In this document: in pieces, positions 1 through 15,000 of the stretch
Numbering within the stretch: the first letter of the stretch is position 1
Layout: each line of letters starts with the position of its first letter
Assembly: GCA_041658405.1 (NCBI GenBank)
Contig: JBBAAG010000025.1
Coordinates: 1 to 36,537, forward strand
Length of the DNA: 36,537 nucleotides
Direction of reading: 5' to 3'
Source: Elusimicrobiota bacterium
Lineage (GTDB): Bacteria; Elusimicrobiota; UBA5214; JBBAAG01
Translations under genes and position numbers: made by a program
Notes under the pieces: generated by a model
The model's input: the letters and a program-made list of their open reading frames with translations, nothing else
What the model was told of the DNA's origin: nothing
The model's database searches: none

Positions 1-1
1 T

Positions 2-3000
2 ACGTCATATAATGTGATATCAAAAGCAGTGGATACCGCAGGGAATATACAGGTATCATTCCCCACCGGTATTTCGTCGGTTACGTTTAAGTTCGATAAT
101 AACGGCCCTGAGCCAATAATTATGTATCCATCCAACGGGTACCACAATTCTATCACCGCAATTTCCGGTACCGTAATGGACGCAGAAGGAAATGGTATCG
201 CACAAACAGAGTTCAGGATAAAACGTAATAGCGATAACAACTATTTTGACGGTACCGGGTTCAATGTTGAGACAAGTTCATGGAATATCGGCACCCCCAA
301 CGGCAGTTATGCTGAAATTACAGGGTTGAGTTCTATATGGACCACCGGAGTGACGTATGTCATAGATATGCGCGGGCTGGATTTATCCGGGAATTATTCT
401 GCGAGTAATATGACAAGAACAGTTACCTACGACGTTTCCGCTCCAACGGTAACAATACAGTCTCCTGCTGCCAACTCCCAGCTCTCAGTGCTTAACGCTA
501 TTTACGGAACGGTAAGCGATACCGCTAGCGGGGTTAGTAGCGTAAATCTTAAAATCAGAAGGAGTAGCGGAGAGTACTGGACCGGTACTTCGTGGGGTGG
601 AGAAACTGTTTCATCAGCAACGTTGTCCTCCGGCGCGTCGTATTGGAGTTATACCAGCGGAGTTAGTTTGTACAACAATTTGTCAGACGGAGTTACGTAC
701 TATATATCAGTATCAGCTGCGGACAATTTGGCGAATGCTAGCGTATGGGGTGTTTTGATGACTACGGTTACCTATGATGTATCATCACCAACTTCAGTAG
801 TAACGTTCCCTGGAAACGGAGCAACAGTAGAAAATCTGAATACAATATCAGGTACTTCGTTTGATATGTTTGGTGTTAACCTAGTTAGAATTGCGGTACG
901 TGATACTACTACGGGACTGTACTGGGACGGAGTATCTTCGTTTGACCAGGGAAGTATTGCGTATTTCGATGCAGCTGGGAAGAATGATTGGACATATTCC
1001 GCTGTGAAAAGCAGCAATATTGTTCAAGCTCATACATACTGGATACACGCGAAAACGCTGGATAATACCGGAAACTGGGAAACTGGAGTTATCGGTAGTA
1101 CGTTTACGTACAACGATATGACTATACCGGGAGTAGTGACAGGGATAGCAGGCTGGCAGAGCGGTGTTGCAAATACGATAACGCTTTCATGGGTAACTCC
1201 TGGAGATGATGGTTATATCAATACATTGCCTAGTAGCAGTCAATACAAAATACAGTATTCCTCGGGCGATATTGCTACGCTTACATGGAACATGGACTCT
1301 GCACAGGTGACAATCTCAACGTCGGGAGTTGCACCGGGAGTGATGGTATCAACTAATGTCAGTCCGGCGTATAACGAAACGTATTATTTCAAGGTATGGG
1401 CAAAAGACGAGGCGGGGAACTGGTCGGTGTTGTCAGAACACGCGACAGTACATAATTCACCGTTTAATACTCAAACAGTTGAAGTTACCGGCATTGGTTC
1501 AGGAAATTATGCGTCAGCTGTTATAGATAAAAACGGAAATTCGCATATTGCGTATTATAGTAACGGAACTTACGACTTGAAGTATGCCAGCTGGACCGGC
1601 AGTGCATGGGCAATCCAGACGATAGATTCGCCTGGTTACGTTGGAATAAATGCATCACTTACCTTGGACGGTAACGGTAACGCACATATTTCGTACTGGG
1701 AAGGCGGAGCACCTGCAAACTTAAAATATGCGCGGTGGACCGGCAGTACATGGTCAGTTCAAACAGTAGATTCTGATGGGTCGGTAGGGGAATACACATC
1801 TATTGCAATTGATGGTAACGATAATCCGCATATAGCGTATCATGATACAACAAACGAAGATCTTAAATATGCCAGATGGACTGGTACTTCATGGTCAACA
1901 CAGACAGTAGATTCTGTGGGTACGGTTGGTGACGACTTAGCTATTGCGGTTGACGGAAATGGTAACCCGCATATAGCTTATAGTGATACCACAAATTTTG
2001 ACCTTAAATACGCAAAGTGGAACGGTGCGTCATGGACTATTCAGTCAGTGGATACAGAAGGTCCAGTGGGAACCGAAACGTCTATCGCAATAGACGGTAA
2101 TGGAAATCCCGCAATTTCGTATTATAGTGCAGGAACCGCAGCGGTAAAATATGCGAAATGGACCGGAGTTGTATGGTCAACACAGACAGTAGATATTGGC
2201 GGGTCAGTTGGCAGTTATACGTCTATTACTATGGACGGCACAGGTAATCCCCAGGTTGCTTATTACGATGATGGGCAGCAGGATCTTAAATACGCGCGGT
2301 GGACCGGAACAATGTGGTCAACACATACAGTTGATTCTAACGGCAATACCGGAATCAATACGTCGATAGCGGTGGATGTTAATGGTAATCCGCAAATAGT
2401 GTATTCTGACTTAACAAAAGGTAGTTTGAAGTATACGAAATGGCCCGGCGCTGGGTTATCCGCTCCTATGGGCGGAAACGCACGGGGTAAAGTCCAGGCG
2501 CCAACTGCGTTTAGGACAACCCCCGGTGATATCGGTGTATCGTCAGTTACGTGGAGATGGACGGACAACGCGTCAAACGAGCTGGGCTACAGAATATATT
2601 CTACTACTCAATCGCCGTATGTTATGGTAGCGTCTACTAATAACATTGGTGTTGATGGAACGTCATATACAATACAGAACCTGTTGCCCAGTACCTCGTA
2701 CCAGATGTACGTCGCAGCGGTGAATAATGGCGGGGTAGTGACATCATCCGCGGCGGTTGCGTGGACATACGCAGCAGTACCTTCTAACCTTACGGTTAAC
2801 TACGTATCGTCCGCCACTGCTAGCTTACAGTGGAACAACAACGGTAATGCGGTAGCAACTACCAAGTACCGCGTGTCCTACGCGGATAACAGCGGGTTCT
2901 CCGGTGAAACGTTCACTTCATGGGAAGTCGTTACCTCGACAATAATCGCCGGACTCAACGGATATACAACCTACTACTTCCGTGTACAGGCGAAGAATGA

Positions 3001-6000
3001 AGATGGTATTGTCACGGCGTACAGTATTGAGAAAGACACCCGGACGGTGGATAACACTCCGCCGGCACAGGTTTCATTAACTTCTCCTGTGAATCCCTAT
3101 TATACCAACAACCAGTCCGTAGTATTCGACTGGTCAGACTCGTCGGATACGGGCGGCAGCGGGGTTATGCTGTATTCTCTCGTGCTTTCTACGGACAGCG
3201 GGTTCAAGGTAATACACTACTCCAACGATACTGCAGTGTCAAGCGCAACTATCAGCGGGATACAGCAGAATACGTATTATTGGACCGTAAAAGCGTTTGA
3301 TGCGTATTACAACGAAAGCAGTGTACCGTCGAGTTATACTTTGTACATTGATACCACAGCGCCCGTAAGCGCACTAACAAATGTTGTGCATAACAGTTTT
3401 GTAGCGTCCTTAACAACAATCAACGGGACAGGCAGCGATGATGTTTTGATAAGCACTGTGCAGGTAAGTGTTCGCCGCGCGTTGGACGGATATTATTGGA
3501 ATCGTGATACAAGTAATTGGGTTACTGATGAAACGTTCGCCGGTGTTTCAGGTGGGCTGGGAAATTGGTCGTTTACGTCAGTACCTGCTTGGGAAAATGG
3601 AAAATTTTATACCATAGTGTCTAAAGCGTTAGACACCGCGGGGAACGCTCAAACAGTATTCACTACCGGCATATCATCGGTTACGTTTAAGTTCGATATT
3701 GCCGGCCCGGTGGTAACCATGGGGTATCCTTATAATGCTTATTACAATTATGTAGATGAAGTTAATGGCACGGTGAGTGATCCCGAAGGTAATACTGTAG
3801 TTCAAGCTGAATTCAGGATACGGAGACAGAGTGATAATTATTATTTTGACGGTACCGGGTTCAACGTTGTCACGAGTTCATGGAATATCGCTACTGACGT
3901 TGAAGGAACTTATAAGTTGACCGGATTAAGTTCCATATGGACCGACGGAGTGGCGTATGTCACGGACATGCGTGCGAAGGATGCATCCGGGAATTATTCT
4001 ACAACGTATTCCACAAAAACGTTTACCTACGATATTTCTGCGCCAACGGTTACTATCCAAAGCCCGGCGGCGTATGCGCAGGTATCAACGATAACCGCTA
4101 TCTATGGAACAGTCAGTGAAACTATCAGCAGTATAAGCAGTGTGCATTTACAGATAAAACGGTTAGCTGATGGGTTATACTGGCGTGATCAGGATGGTAC
4201 ATGGGGCGTGGCGGTTGCAACAATGACAACGTTGTCCTCAGGGTCAACGTACTGGAGTTATGCAGGTGCGTTATTCGCGAACCTTAATGACGGGAATACT
4301 TATTATATAACGGTAAACGCAACGGACCAATTGCCGAACTCTACGGGTTGGGATATCATCAAATCTTCGTTTGTTTATGACATATCAGCCCCAACTTCGG
4401 CGGTAACATCGCCAGTAAACGGTGCTGTGATTGACACATTATCGTCGATAAACGGTACCGCAGCGGATACGATGAAACTTTCATCGATAAAAATAGCGGT
4501 GCGGAATAATAAAACTATGATGTACTGGAGCGGCGGTGGGGCGTTTAACCAATCAAATATTACGTTTAATACCGCAACGGGGAAAAATGAGTGGTCATTC
4601 AACGCGATTACAACAAACGATTTGATATTAGGCGCGTCGTACTGGGTGTTGACACACGCAGTGGACGGTGCAGGTAATGAAGAATCCGCGGTTGTAGGTA
4701 GTACGTTTACGTACAACGATATGACTGTACCGGGAGTTGTTACCGGTATAGTTGGCTGGCAAAGCGGGGTAGTGAATACTATAACTCTTTCGTGGATCAC
4801 CCCGGGTGATGACGGGTCTAACAACACTTTAGCAAATGGCAGCGAATACAAAATACAGTATTCGTCAGGCGACATTGCTACGTTGATGTGGAACGTAAAC
4901 TCCGCGCAGGTAACAATATCGACGTCAGGCGTTGCACCCGGTGTAGCAGTGTCTACGAACATCAGTCCGGCGTATAACGAAACGTATTATTTCAAAGTAT
5001 GGGCAAAAGACGAAGCGGGAAATTATTCACCGTTATCACAAACCTCGACAGCGTACAATTCGCCGTTTGCATATGAAATTATTGATGGAAGCAATACAGA
5101 AGTTGGTTCACCGACCTCAATGACAATAGATATGTATGGAAATATTCATCTTTCTTATTACGATTTGAGTAGTACAGGACTTAAGTATATTAAAAAGACG
5201 GGAACAACATGGGGGACTCCTGTTTCTATTGATTCAGAAGGTGATGTTGGCCAGTATAATTCAATAGCGCTTGATAATATGAGTAAACCTCATATTTCAT
5301 ATACAAATAATGACAGCGGTGGCTTGAAATATGCAGAATGGGATGGTTCTAAATGGAGTACAACAACAATACATTCTGGCTCAAACATTGGATATTATAC
5401 AAGTATAATTCTTGATAATTTAAATAACGTTCATATTTCATATTATTCAAACGGAAAATTAGCTTATGCAAAATTCAATGGGATTTGCTGGAGCACTCAA
5501 ACAGTTGATTCTGCTACAGATACGGGTTATAACACATCTATAGCACTGGATTCTTATGGAAATCCATGTATTTCATATCGCGATCAAAGTAGTGGGGTGG
5601 ACAATTCTGATTTGCGTTATGCAAGATGGAATGGCACAACTTGGGACTTGGAAACTGTTGAATCTGTTGGAAATGTTGGATGGTGGAATACAATGGTGGT
5701 AGATAGTGAAAACAAACCACATATTGTTTATCTAGATTCCACTATGACGACATTTAAACACGCAACAAAAAGTAGTTCGTGGAATATACAAAGCGTAAAT
5801 GATTCGGGGTGGTATCCGTCTATTGTGTTGGATGGCAACAGTAATATTCATATGGTATACATGGGATCGCAGTATGATTTAAAATATGCAAAATGGGACG
5901 GTGTAGCGTGGAGTACACAAACTATTGATTCCCTAGATAATGTGGGTTGGGGTGCTTCTATTTTAATAGACGCAAATGGAATACTAAATATTTCGTACAA

Positions 6001-9000
6001 CAGTTACTCATCTAGTGATTTAAGAATTGCTAATTTACCAACCCCTGTTATTTCTGTTCCAATGGGAGGAAATACCAAAGGTAAATTACAGGTCCCCACA
6101 GCATTTAGAGCAAACATGAGCGATATCGGCATATCGTCTATCACATGGAGTTGGACGGACAATGCTTCAAACGAGCTTGGGTTCAGGATTTATTCGTGCA
6201 CGTCAACGTCGTACAGTTTGATAGCGGACACAAATACTATTAGTCCAGTAGCAAGTATCGGTGAGACAGGATCATATACAACAATCAACCTTACACCCAA
6301 CACATCGTACCAAATGTACGTCGCGGCAGTTAATGCTGGTGGAGTAGCAACATCGTCGGCTACGACTACATATACGCTTGCTAACCCGACTACCGGTAGT
6401 TATGTGTTGAGCGTGACTAGTTATCAAATATCTATCGGATGGGGTGCTAACTATAACCCATCAAATACACGCTTTGGAGTCATCCGGTCTACCGACAATT
6501 TTATCAGTACAACTACCGTAGTAGATTTTGGAACTAATTATACAAATATAATGTATGTTGATGATATCAGCGCAATAACTCCGGGAACTACATGTTGGTA
6601 TAAAATAAACGCTTTTAATGGAGACGGTATTGCATCAAAATATGACGTAATGTTATCAACACTGACAATAGATAACATCGCGCCCGCGGCAACACTAAAC
6701 CTATCAGCAACATCTACTGAAGAAGCTGTTGCACGGTTAACATGGACTGCATCAGGTGACGATAACAACTCTAACATGTTACCTGTTGGCTCGAGATATA
6801 TAATACAGTATTCTACTTGGACAAACTGGCAGAATATTAATTGGTCAACAACTAATGCGCAGGTTGAATTATCAACGTCAAATGTTAATCCTGGAACATT
6901 GGTAAATACAACAATTGCTGGATTGTTGACTAAGAGTGCTACATATTATTTCCGTATATGGACAGCAGATGAAGTATCAAACTGGTCGCCGCTTTCTAAT
7001 GGCGCAACGGTTTGGATACGAATTGGAGCAGGATTTACTGGCAGTTTTTCTCAGCCAGGTGGTGTTGTGTTTGATGCAGGGTCAATTGATAATGGATATG
7101 GAGTTGTTATAGATACAACTGCCATAGGTGGACCATTTGTATATGTTGTTATAAATTCTTCAAGAGGTATTACTGGTACGGATATTATGACAATAAAGTA
7201 CGACTCTGATGGAGTAGTGGTTGCATCCACAAGTTTTAATGGTGGACAAAGTGATTATGCTGGAAATATTGCAAGAGACCAGCAAGGAAATATTTATATT
7301 GGAGGGTCTATTAATGCTGGGGAAAATGGAGACTTCCTAGTACTTAAATATAGTCCGGTCTTAGTTTTTATATCTTCAACAGTTTTTGTTCAAGGTAGTG
7401 AAATTCTAGATTTGCAGGTGTCTAATAATAACAACTTGTATGTTACAGGATATACTTTACAATCTGCTAATCACAACTATGTTACAGTAAAGTATGACGC
7501 TAATCTAGTATTTAAATCTTCGTCTAATTTCCATTACATAGCCAATGATGCTGCGTATGGTATGGCAATAGATAATAATGAAAACGTATTTGTTACAGGT
7601 AATTCATATAATGGTGCTAATTGGGATTGCTTAACAGTGAAATACGACGCTAATCTAGTATTTAAATCATCAGTTGTTTATAACAGTGGGATTGATGATT
7701 ATACGATGGGAGATGCTGATACAGATGATTCCGGGAACGTGTATGTAATAGGTACGAGTAGTAATAATTTCTTCACTATTAAATATAGCAACAATCTAAC
7801 ATTGGTTTCTTCAACTACTTATGATAGTGGAAATGTTGATGGTGGATCATCAATAGATGTAGATGAAAAAGGAAATGTATTTACAGTTGGGCACGCTAAT
7901 TATGATTATTTTGCTATTAAATATAACTCTTCCCTATCTCAAGTATTTTCTTCTGCAACTTATAATTCTGGATATTCCGATGGCGTTTCAGGGTGTTCAA
8001 TAGGAGTATTTCCTTATCTATATGTAGTAGGAAGTTCAAATAATGATAGTCGTGTTGTACGTTTTTCTATGGGAGATGTCACTTCGCCTAGTACACCAAT
8101 TATGGAAAGTCCTTTAAATTCGGCTACCACAAATCAGGCTGTTGTGTCTTTCAATTGGGATGATTCGATTGATTCAGAAACAGGAATATCATACTATGAA
8201 TTACAGGTTTCTACGGATATCTATTTCAATACCATTAATTTTAGTTCTTCTCCAGTTATATCGCAAGCTAATTTGGTTTTAGGAGAAAATGTCTATTATT
8301 GGCGTCTTCGTGTGAAAGATAATGCGAATAATTTTAGTCAATGGTCATCTACGAGAGCAGTAAATGTAAATATCAATGTCCACGAATGGGACGGCGGCGG
8401 TGCGGATAATTTAGCGTCAAACCCGCAAAACTGGACATACGACGTACTACCGAGTTCCGGGGATAATGTTATCATAGGATCTTTGAATCCGACAAAAGCG
8501 TGTACCTGGGACTTGCCGTATTCTATCGAGATAGGTAGTTTCAATGTCATAGGTAGTTATAACGAAGTTATTGATGTTACGAGCCATCTCGTGGTCAACA
8601 AAAACTTAACCCTATCCGGTCAGACGGGCAGTAATTTTGTGGTCAATGCAAGCAGTATAGTGATAAAAGGTGCAATGAAGTATTACACCGGGAAATTTGA
8701 TGCTAAGACCAGTACGGTATGTTTCATAAATGGCAGCGTATCACAAGCGAATGAGTTGTTACAGGAAACAACGTTCTACAGCCTTACCGTGCATAGCGTG
8801 GGGAGTAATATTACCTCGTTCAATAACGCAACAATATTTATCAATGGTAATTTGTTCTTAATGGGTAATATCTCCGGCCTAGGCGGTGCGGGTGAACTCC
8901 AGACATCGAATTCTACTGTATACTTCCGCGGGAATGCAAACCGTGATTATATGTTCCTCGACGATAATGCGGTGAATAGTAAATGGGTTATTGACGGTAC

Positions 9001-12000
9001 CAACGCGCAGTCGATAGTGTCCAGTGCGTTACATAACGTGTATGACCTCGAGATAAATAAAGTTAACGGGAGTACGGTAACAATTAATTCTGCCCAAACT
9101 ATACTGAATAATTTGACTATAAAAACAGGTGTATTTAATTTTTGGTCGGTTTGGTTTACTGTTAACGGCAATATAACAGTAACATCACCCGGAGTATTGA
9201 ACCACGGCAACTGGGCGACGGTTTATATTGGTGGGAGTAAGAATACGGTTATAGATATGCGGGATGATAATACAATAGATCATCTGTATGTAAATAAGAC
9301 CGCAGCAGGGTATACCACAACCTTTGCGCGGGATACCGTATTCGATGGGTCATTAACCAACTACGGCGGGACTTTGGATATCAGTAACCGCAATATAACA
9401 ATTAAAGGTTCATTGGATTTAGAGAACGCTGCCGCATTCCCGTTTGTAACTACCGGTTCTACGGTAACGGTTTACGGGCAGGTGTCTCCTAGTTCCGGGA
9501 CGTTTAATGTATTGAGGTTAAAGAGTACCGCAAGTTTACGTGATAATTATACAGCTAATGTGTTTATAGTAGAACCCGGCGCAACGGTATCACTTTATGG
9601 TAGCGGGTTTAACAGCGGGCTGATTGTGAATAATAACAGCGAAATTTATGGCTCGTTCGATATCCGTAGCGGGACATTCACAGCATTAGGGCAGGTTAGT
9701 ATACAGGATAGCGGTGTGCTCGACTTCACAGATACAGCCGGCGGTGTTGTAAAACTACAGGATAAGTTAGAAGTGAAACCCGGCGGGGTAATAAAATCTA
9801 ATTCCGTACTTGATACTATTGACTCATTTGGCAGCGGGAATTATTCGTTTATAGTAAACGGCGGGACGGTAAACGTTAACGGTTTGGTCATTAAACATCT
9901 TGGGAAAGATGGTGTACAGCTGAACGATAGCGCGTATGTCAAGGCATTTGACAACGTACAGTTTGTAAGCGCAGCAGTTGATGGTATCGGTGTTAATGTT
10001 GTTCATTCCGGGACAACACAGTATGTGTTTAACAACCTCAGTTTTGATGCGAGTGTAACGACAAACGTTTCAGTTGCGAACCTCGTATGGCCGGGGTATG
10101 TGTTAGTGAAAAACGCAGCGGGGGATAAGCCCGGGCCGGCGTATGAGTACGATCCTAACAATGTAGTCTTCTGGTCCACCCCAACAGTACCAGGTGCGTT
10201 AATAGCGAATGAAGTGTATACCTCGTCGATCACCTGGGGTTGGGCGGATACATCGAATGATGAAAAGTATTACCGTATCAAGGATACCAACGGTAATGTT
10301 ATGGCAGAACTCGCGGGGAATACTACCTGGTGGAAGCAGACCGGGCTCGGGGTTAATACCAGTACTTCAGTATCCGTAGAAGCGTATAACCCTATCGGCG
10401 TATCATCATTAACGAATGGCGCGTATAGTTCAGCGAAGCAGCCAACGGGTACATATTTTGTGGCAACAAGTTCGGATACTACAGAACTTACGTGGGAAGC
10501 TAACGGTAACCCCGCGGGGACGAAGTACGGGTTATTGGTTTCAAACGACAATTTTGGGTCAAACTCCGCGTCATTGCTTGATAGTACTTCAGGGTATACA
10601 AGCACGTCGTATCAGGTAAAAAACCTTGCGCCGTTGACACAGTATTGGTTTAAAGTTTGTGCGTATAACAATGATAACGTTATCACTGCGTATGACAGCG
10701 TTGTCACAACTACTACAGTAGATGGTGAAATACCTCCTTCAGCACCGTCGGAATTCACAGGGGTTGCGGTTTCTACGTATTCAATTAACTGGTCATGGAA
10801 AGATAATGCTAATAATGAAACCGGGTACCGCGTGAAGTCGTACTATGATAATGTGATATTAAAAGAATTACCGGTGAATACAACGTATTATATTCAGGAA
10901 AATCTTAGCGCGAATATTAGTACCAACGTTTATGTGTCAGCATATAATGATGCAGGGACCACTAGCAGCGGGAATGCTTTTGTATTTACTTTAGCGAATA
11001 AACCGTCTAACACTGCAGTGCAGGTAACATCCGGGTCAGTAGTAGTAACATGGTCCGCAAACGAAAACCCTGCGAGCACGAAGTATTATGTAAACTGGGG
11101 TACGGACGAGACGATGGTGACGACGAGTACGGAGGCGTACACGAACAATACAACACAGAATTTAATAACAGGGATCACGCCGCTTACGAGTTACTATATA
11201 AGAGTATTAGCCCGTAACAACGACAATAAATATACAGGATATGACACTATAAAGAGTACAATGACGGATGCGGATAAACCCGCTGCAGTAAGTGCCTTAA
11301 CAGCACAGACGATAGACACCGCGAGTGTGAGATACACATGGACAGGTGTGGCAAACACATTCGGGTATAAGGTAAAGAGTAATGAAACCAATGCGGTAAT
11401 AGGAACAGTATCAGCCGGTACGGTACAATACGACGTAACAGGCTTGGGAGTGAACACCTCGACAAATGTATATGTCGAGAGTTATAACAGTTACGGTGCA
11501 AGCGCAGTAAGTGCGGTGACAGGATATACCCACGCATCAGCTCCTACCAGCAGCGCGATGGTAACCTGCACGTCAAACACAGCAGTGGTATCATGGTCCG
11601 CCAACAGTAACCCCGCAGGGACAGTCTACGGCATAGCGCGGTCAATGGACAACTTCGCGAGCTCAACAACGCTTAAACAGTTCAGTGACGGCTATACGGC
11701 ATTGAGTTATACAGACACAGCATTATCCCCTGCAACGGTATACTATTATAAGGTAGTGGCGTACAATACACAGGGCGTAATCACAGCGTATGATTCTACG
11801 GTAAGCACAACAACAATGCCCGGGGTACCCAGCGCAGTAACATTAACCGGTACGGCAGTAAGCAACAACAGTATTAACTGGACCTGGGCGGATGTAAACA
11901 GCGTAAGCACGCAGGAAGATGGATACAAAGTCAGAAGCGCAGCGGATAACAATGTCCTATCGAGCTTAGCAGCAGACACAACATATTACGTACAGACAGG

Positions 12001-15000
12001 TATAGGAATAAATGTCTCAACGAGCGTGTATGTAGAAGCGTATAACATCACAGGGAGTACATCGTGTGTAAGCAAGAATGCCTACACCTACGCGAACCAG
12101 CCGACGGGTACGTACGTAAAGAATGTAAGTTCAGAGACCGTAGACATAAGCTGGGGCACCAGCAGTAACCCTGCGGCAACGGAATACAAAGCAGAACTTG
12201 CGACAGACAGCGGGATCACAGCTAATGTAAGCAACAGCGGGTGGGTATCGGTCTCGAGTTATTCATTCACCGGCCTTTCAGCACTGACACCGTACTACGT
12301 GAGAGTACAGTCGCGCAACGGCGACAGTATCTTCTGCGGGTATGACAGCGTGGTAAGCACGACAACGACCCCCGGGAAACCCTCAAGCGCGGATCCCGTT
12401 AGCATGGGCGCATTAACTCCGACAAGCGTAAGAGTAACCTGGACGAACGCAGCGAATGAACAGGGATACCGTATAAAGAGCGCAGCGGATAATAACGTAT
12501 TAGCAACATTAGGAGCGGACGTAATAACGGCTGACCTTACGGGCATCGGGATAAACACAAGCACCAGCGTATACGTGGAAAGTTATAATGCCAGCGGCAG
12601 CAGTGCAAGCGCAACGGTATCGAAGTATACGCTATCGAATGTTCCCGCGAGTACAACAGTACAAGTAAGCTCGGGTTCAATCAATGTAACGTGGACGGCA
12701 AACAGTAACCCCGCAGGGACTAAGTATTACGTTAACTGGGGCACGGACGCAGGCTTTGTAACCACCAGTACAGAAGCGTATACAAGTAATACAATGTTGA
12801 GCATAACAAGCGGGATCACACCGCTGACGACGTACTACTTAAGAGTCTTATCGCAGAACAATGAGGGTATAAACAGCGGATACGATACGTCAGTGAGCAC
12901 GCGCACGGATGCGGATAAACCAAATGCACCGGTGATATTATCGGTGGCAGCGGTAGATAATAGTATCGTAAGAATTACATGGACAAGTGTATCAAATGCG
13001 TTCGGGTATAAAGTATACAGTACAGCGGATAACAGTGAATTAGCAACGGTTAGCGCTACACAACAAGATATCCCAGGGCTTGGGGTAAACACTTCAACTA
13101 CTGTGTATGTCAGAGCGTATAACACATATGGTTATAACACGTCAATATCAACAACGGTTTATACGCAAGCAAGCATACCGGCTGGGTTAACAGTCCTTAA
13201 CGTATCTTCAGGATCAATTAATGTTCAGTGGACATCCAATAGTAACCCGTCGGGAACAATGTACTACGTTAATTGTTCTAATGATCCAAGTTTTGTTAGT
13301 GGTGTATTTACAAGCGCCGGGCAAACCGGCTTATCGTTGGATATTAATTCCGGATTAACCGCGTTAACAACATATTATCTCCGCGTATATGCAAGAAACG
13401 GAGATAGTGTTGATACAGGATATAGTTCTACGGTGTCAACCACAACGAATCCGGGTGCACCGTCAGCACCGGCATTTATTATGGCGACATCCCGCACACA
13501 GACAAGCCTTACCTGGGGATGGGCGGGTGTTACAAACGAAACCGGGTATCGCGTGAAGTCTTCCACCGGCGGAGTTCTTATGACTCTACCTGCCGACACT
13601 CTTACCTGGACAGAAACCGGGCTTGAGGTTAATACGCAAGTAACACGGTATGTTGAAGCGTACAATGTAAGCGGTTCAAATGCATCCTCAACTTCCAGTG
13701 CGTATACATTAACCTATGTCCCAACCGGTACAACGATCGCAAATGTTACGTCGTCACAGGTGTTGCTGTCATGGTCAGCGAATGGTAATCCCGGAACTAC
13801 AGAATATAGGATTGACGTTTCACAAACACCGGGGTTTGACAGTGTGAACACCAGCACGACTACCTCGACAAACATATTTGTTAATAGTATATCAGCGGAT
13901 ACGACATATTATTTCCGTGTATATTCGCGGAACGGTGATAGTATCGACAGCGGGTATGACACTACAGTTTCTACCCGCACATTACCGACAGGAACACCGG
14001 CGGTGCCAACATCCTTTAACGGAACAGCTACCGCACCGGATTCTATTAATTGGAACTGGGCAGATAATGCAACTAACGAAACCGGGTATCGTGTGAAGGA
14101 TACAATCGGTAATGTTGTTACATCATTACCGGCAAACACAACGTCGTGGCCGGAGACAGGGTTATCTGTTAATACAATGTATATACGGTACGTGTATGCT
14201 TATAACACTTTAGGTGAAACCGTGGCGATAGGGACTGGTACAGCGATGTATACGTTTGCAAATACGCCGTCTAGCCTCAACGCCTACGAAGTTAATGTTG
14301 CCAGTGTAGGTATTAACTGGAACACAAATAGTAACCCGATTAATACAGGGTATAAAGTTGAACTCTCGACAAATATTGCGTTCTCAACAAACGTAAATAG
14401 TTTGTCTACACAATTATCGTCAATAACAGTTACCGGGTTGATTGAAAACACAACGTATTACGTTAGAGTAAAAGCGGAGAACGGGCAGTCCGTATCGACA
14501 CAATACTCAGCACCAGTTACGTTTATCACTATTAAAGCACAGGATACTACCGCCCCAGCGGCAGCGGGTATCACCGCATTACCGGGAAGTACTGAAGGGA
14601 AAATAGTATTATACTGGACCGCACCGGGTGATGACGGGTATACAAACAATCTTGATACCGGAACGTTCGTAATACAGGTAAGTACGGATTATTCCACCAC
14701 GTGGAACGCGTTGAAGGTAGGGAATACCAGTATTACCGCGAAAAATGTTGCGGTTAATTCTTCACAGTCATACGTGTTCACAGGATTAATACCGGATACA
14801 ACGTACCACTTCGTTTTATGGACGATAGATGAAAACAATAATTACGGTGCAGCATCAAACATAGCGTCAACCTATGCGCAGCACGATGTAACCCCGCCTA
14901 CGGAGGTGGGAGTTATCTCAGCATTGACCGGTACGACGGATGGAATGATAAGCCTTATGTGGACATCTCCTACGGAAGACGGAACGGTTGGAGGAAGAGT

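Larger units (their letters stand above)
14..6660 (+). repeat. ~3.6-kb internal tandem duplication (Ig-FnIII-propeller-FnIII block)
   Basis: Two successive blocks of the giant gene have the same domain order and similar sequence. The SKA-VDTAGN motif at 14 recurs at 3617, and the MT-PGVVTGI motif at 1128 recurs at 4731; both offsets are exactly 3603 bp (1201 codons). Past the propeller, the PMGGN motif recurs from 2468 to 6062, an offset of 3594. So the copies differ by only three codons in net length over the second part. The first copy is cut by the window edge; the second runs to about 6660. The arms are diverged at DNA level, so this is an old duplication or one under continued exchange, not an assembly duplicate. 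Confidence 0.85.
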
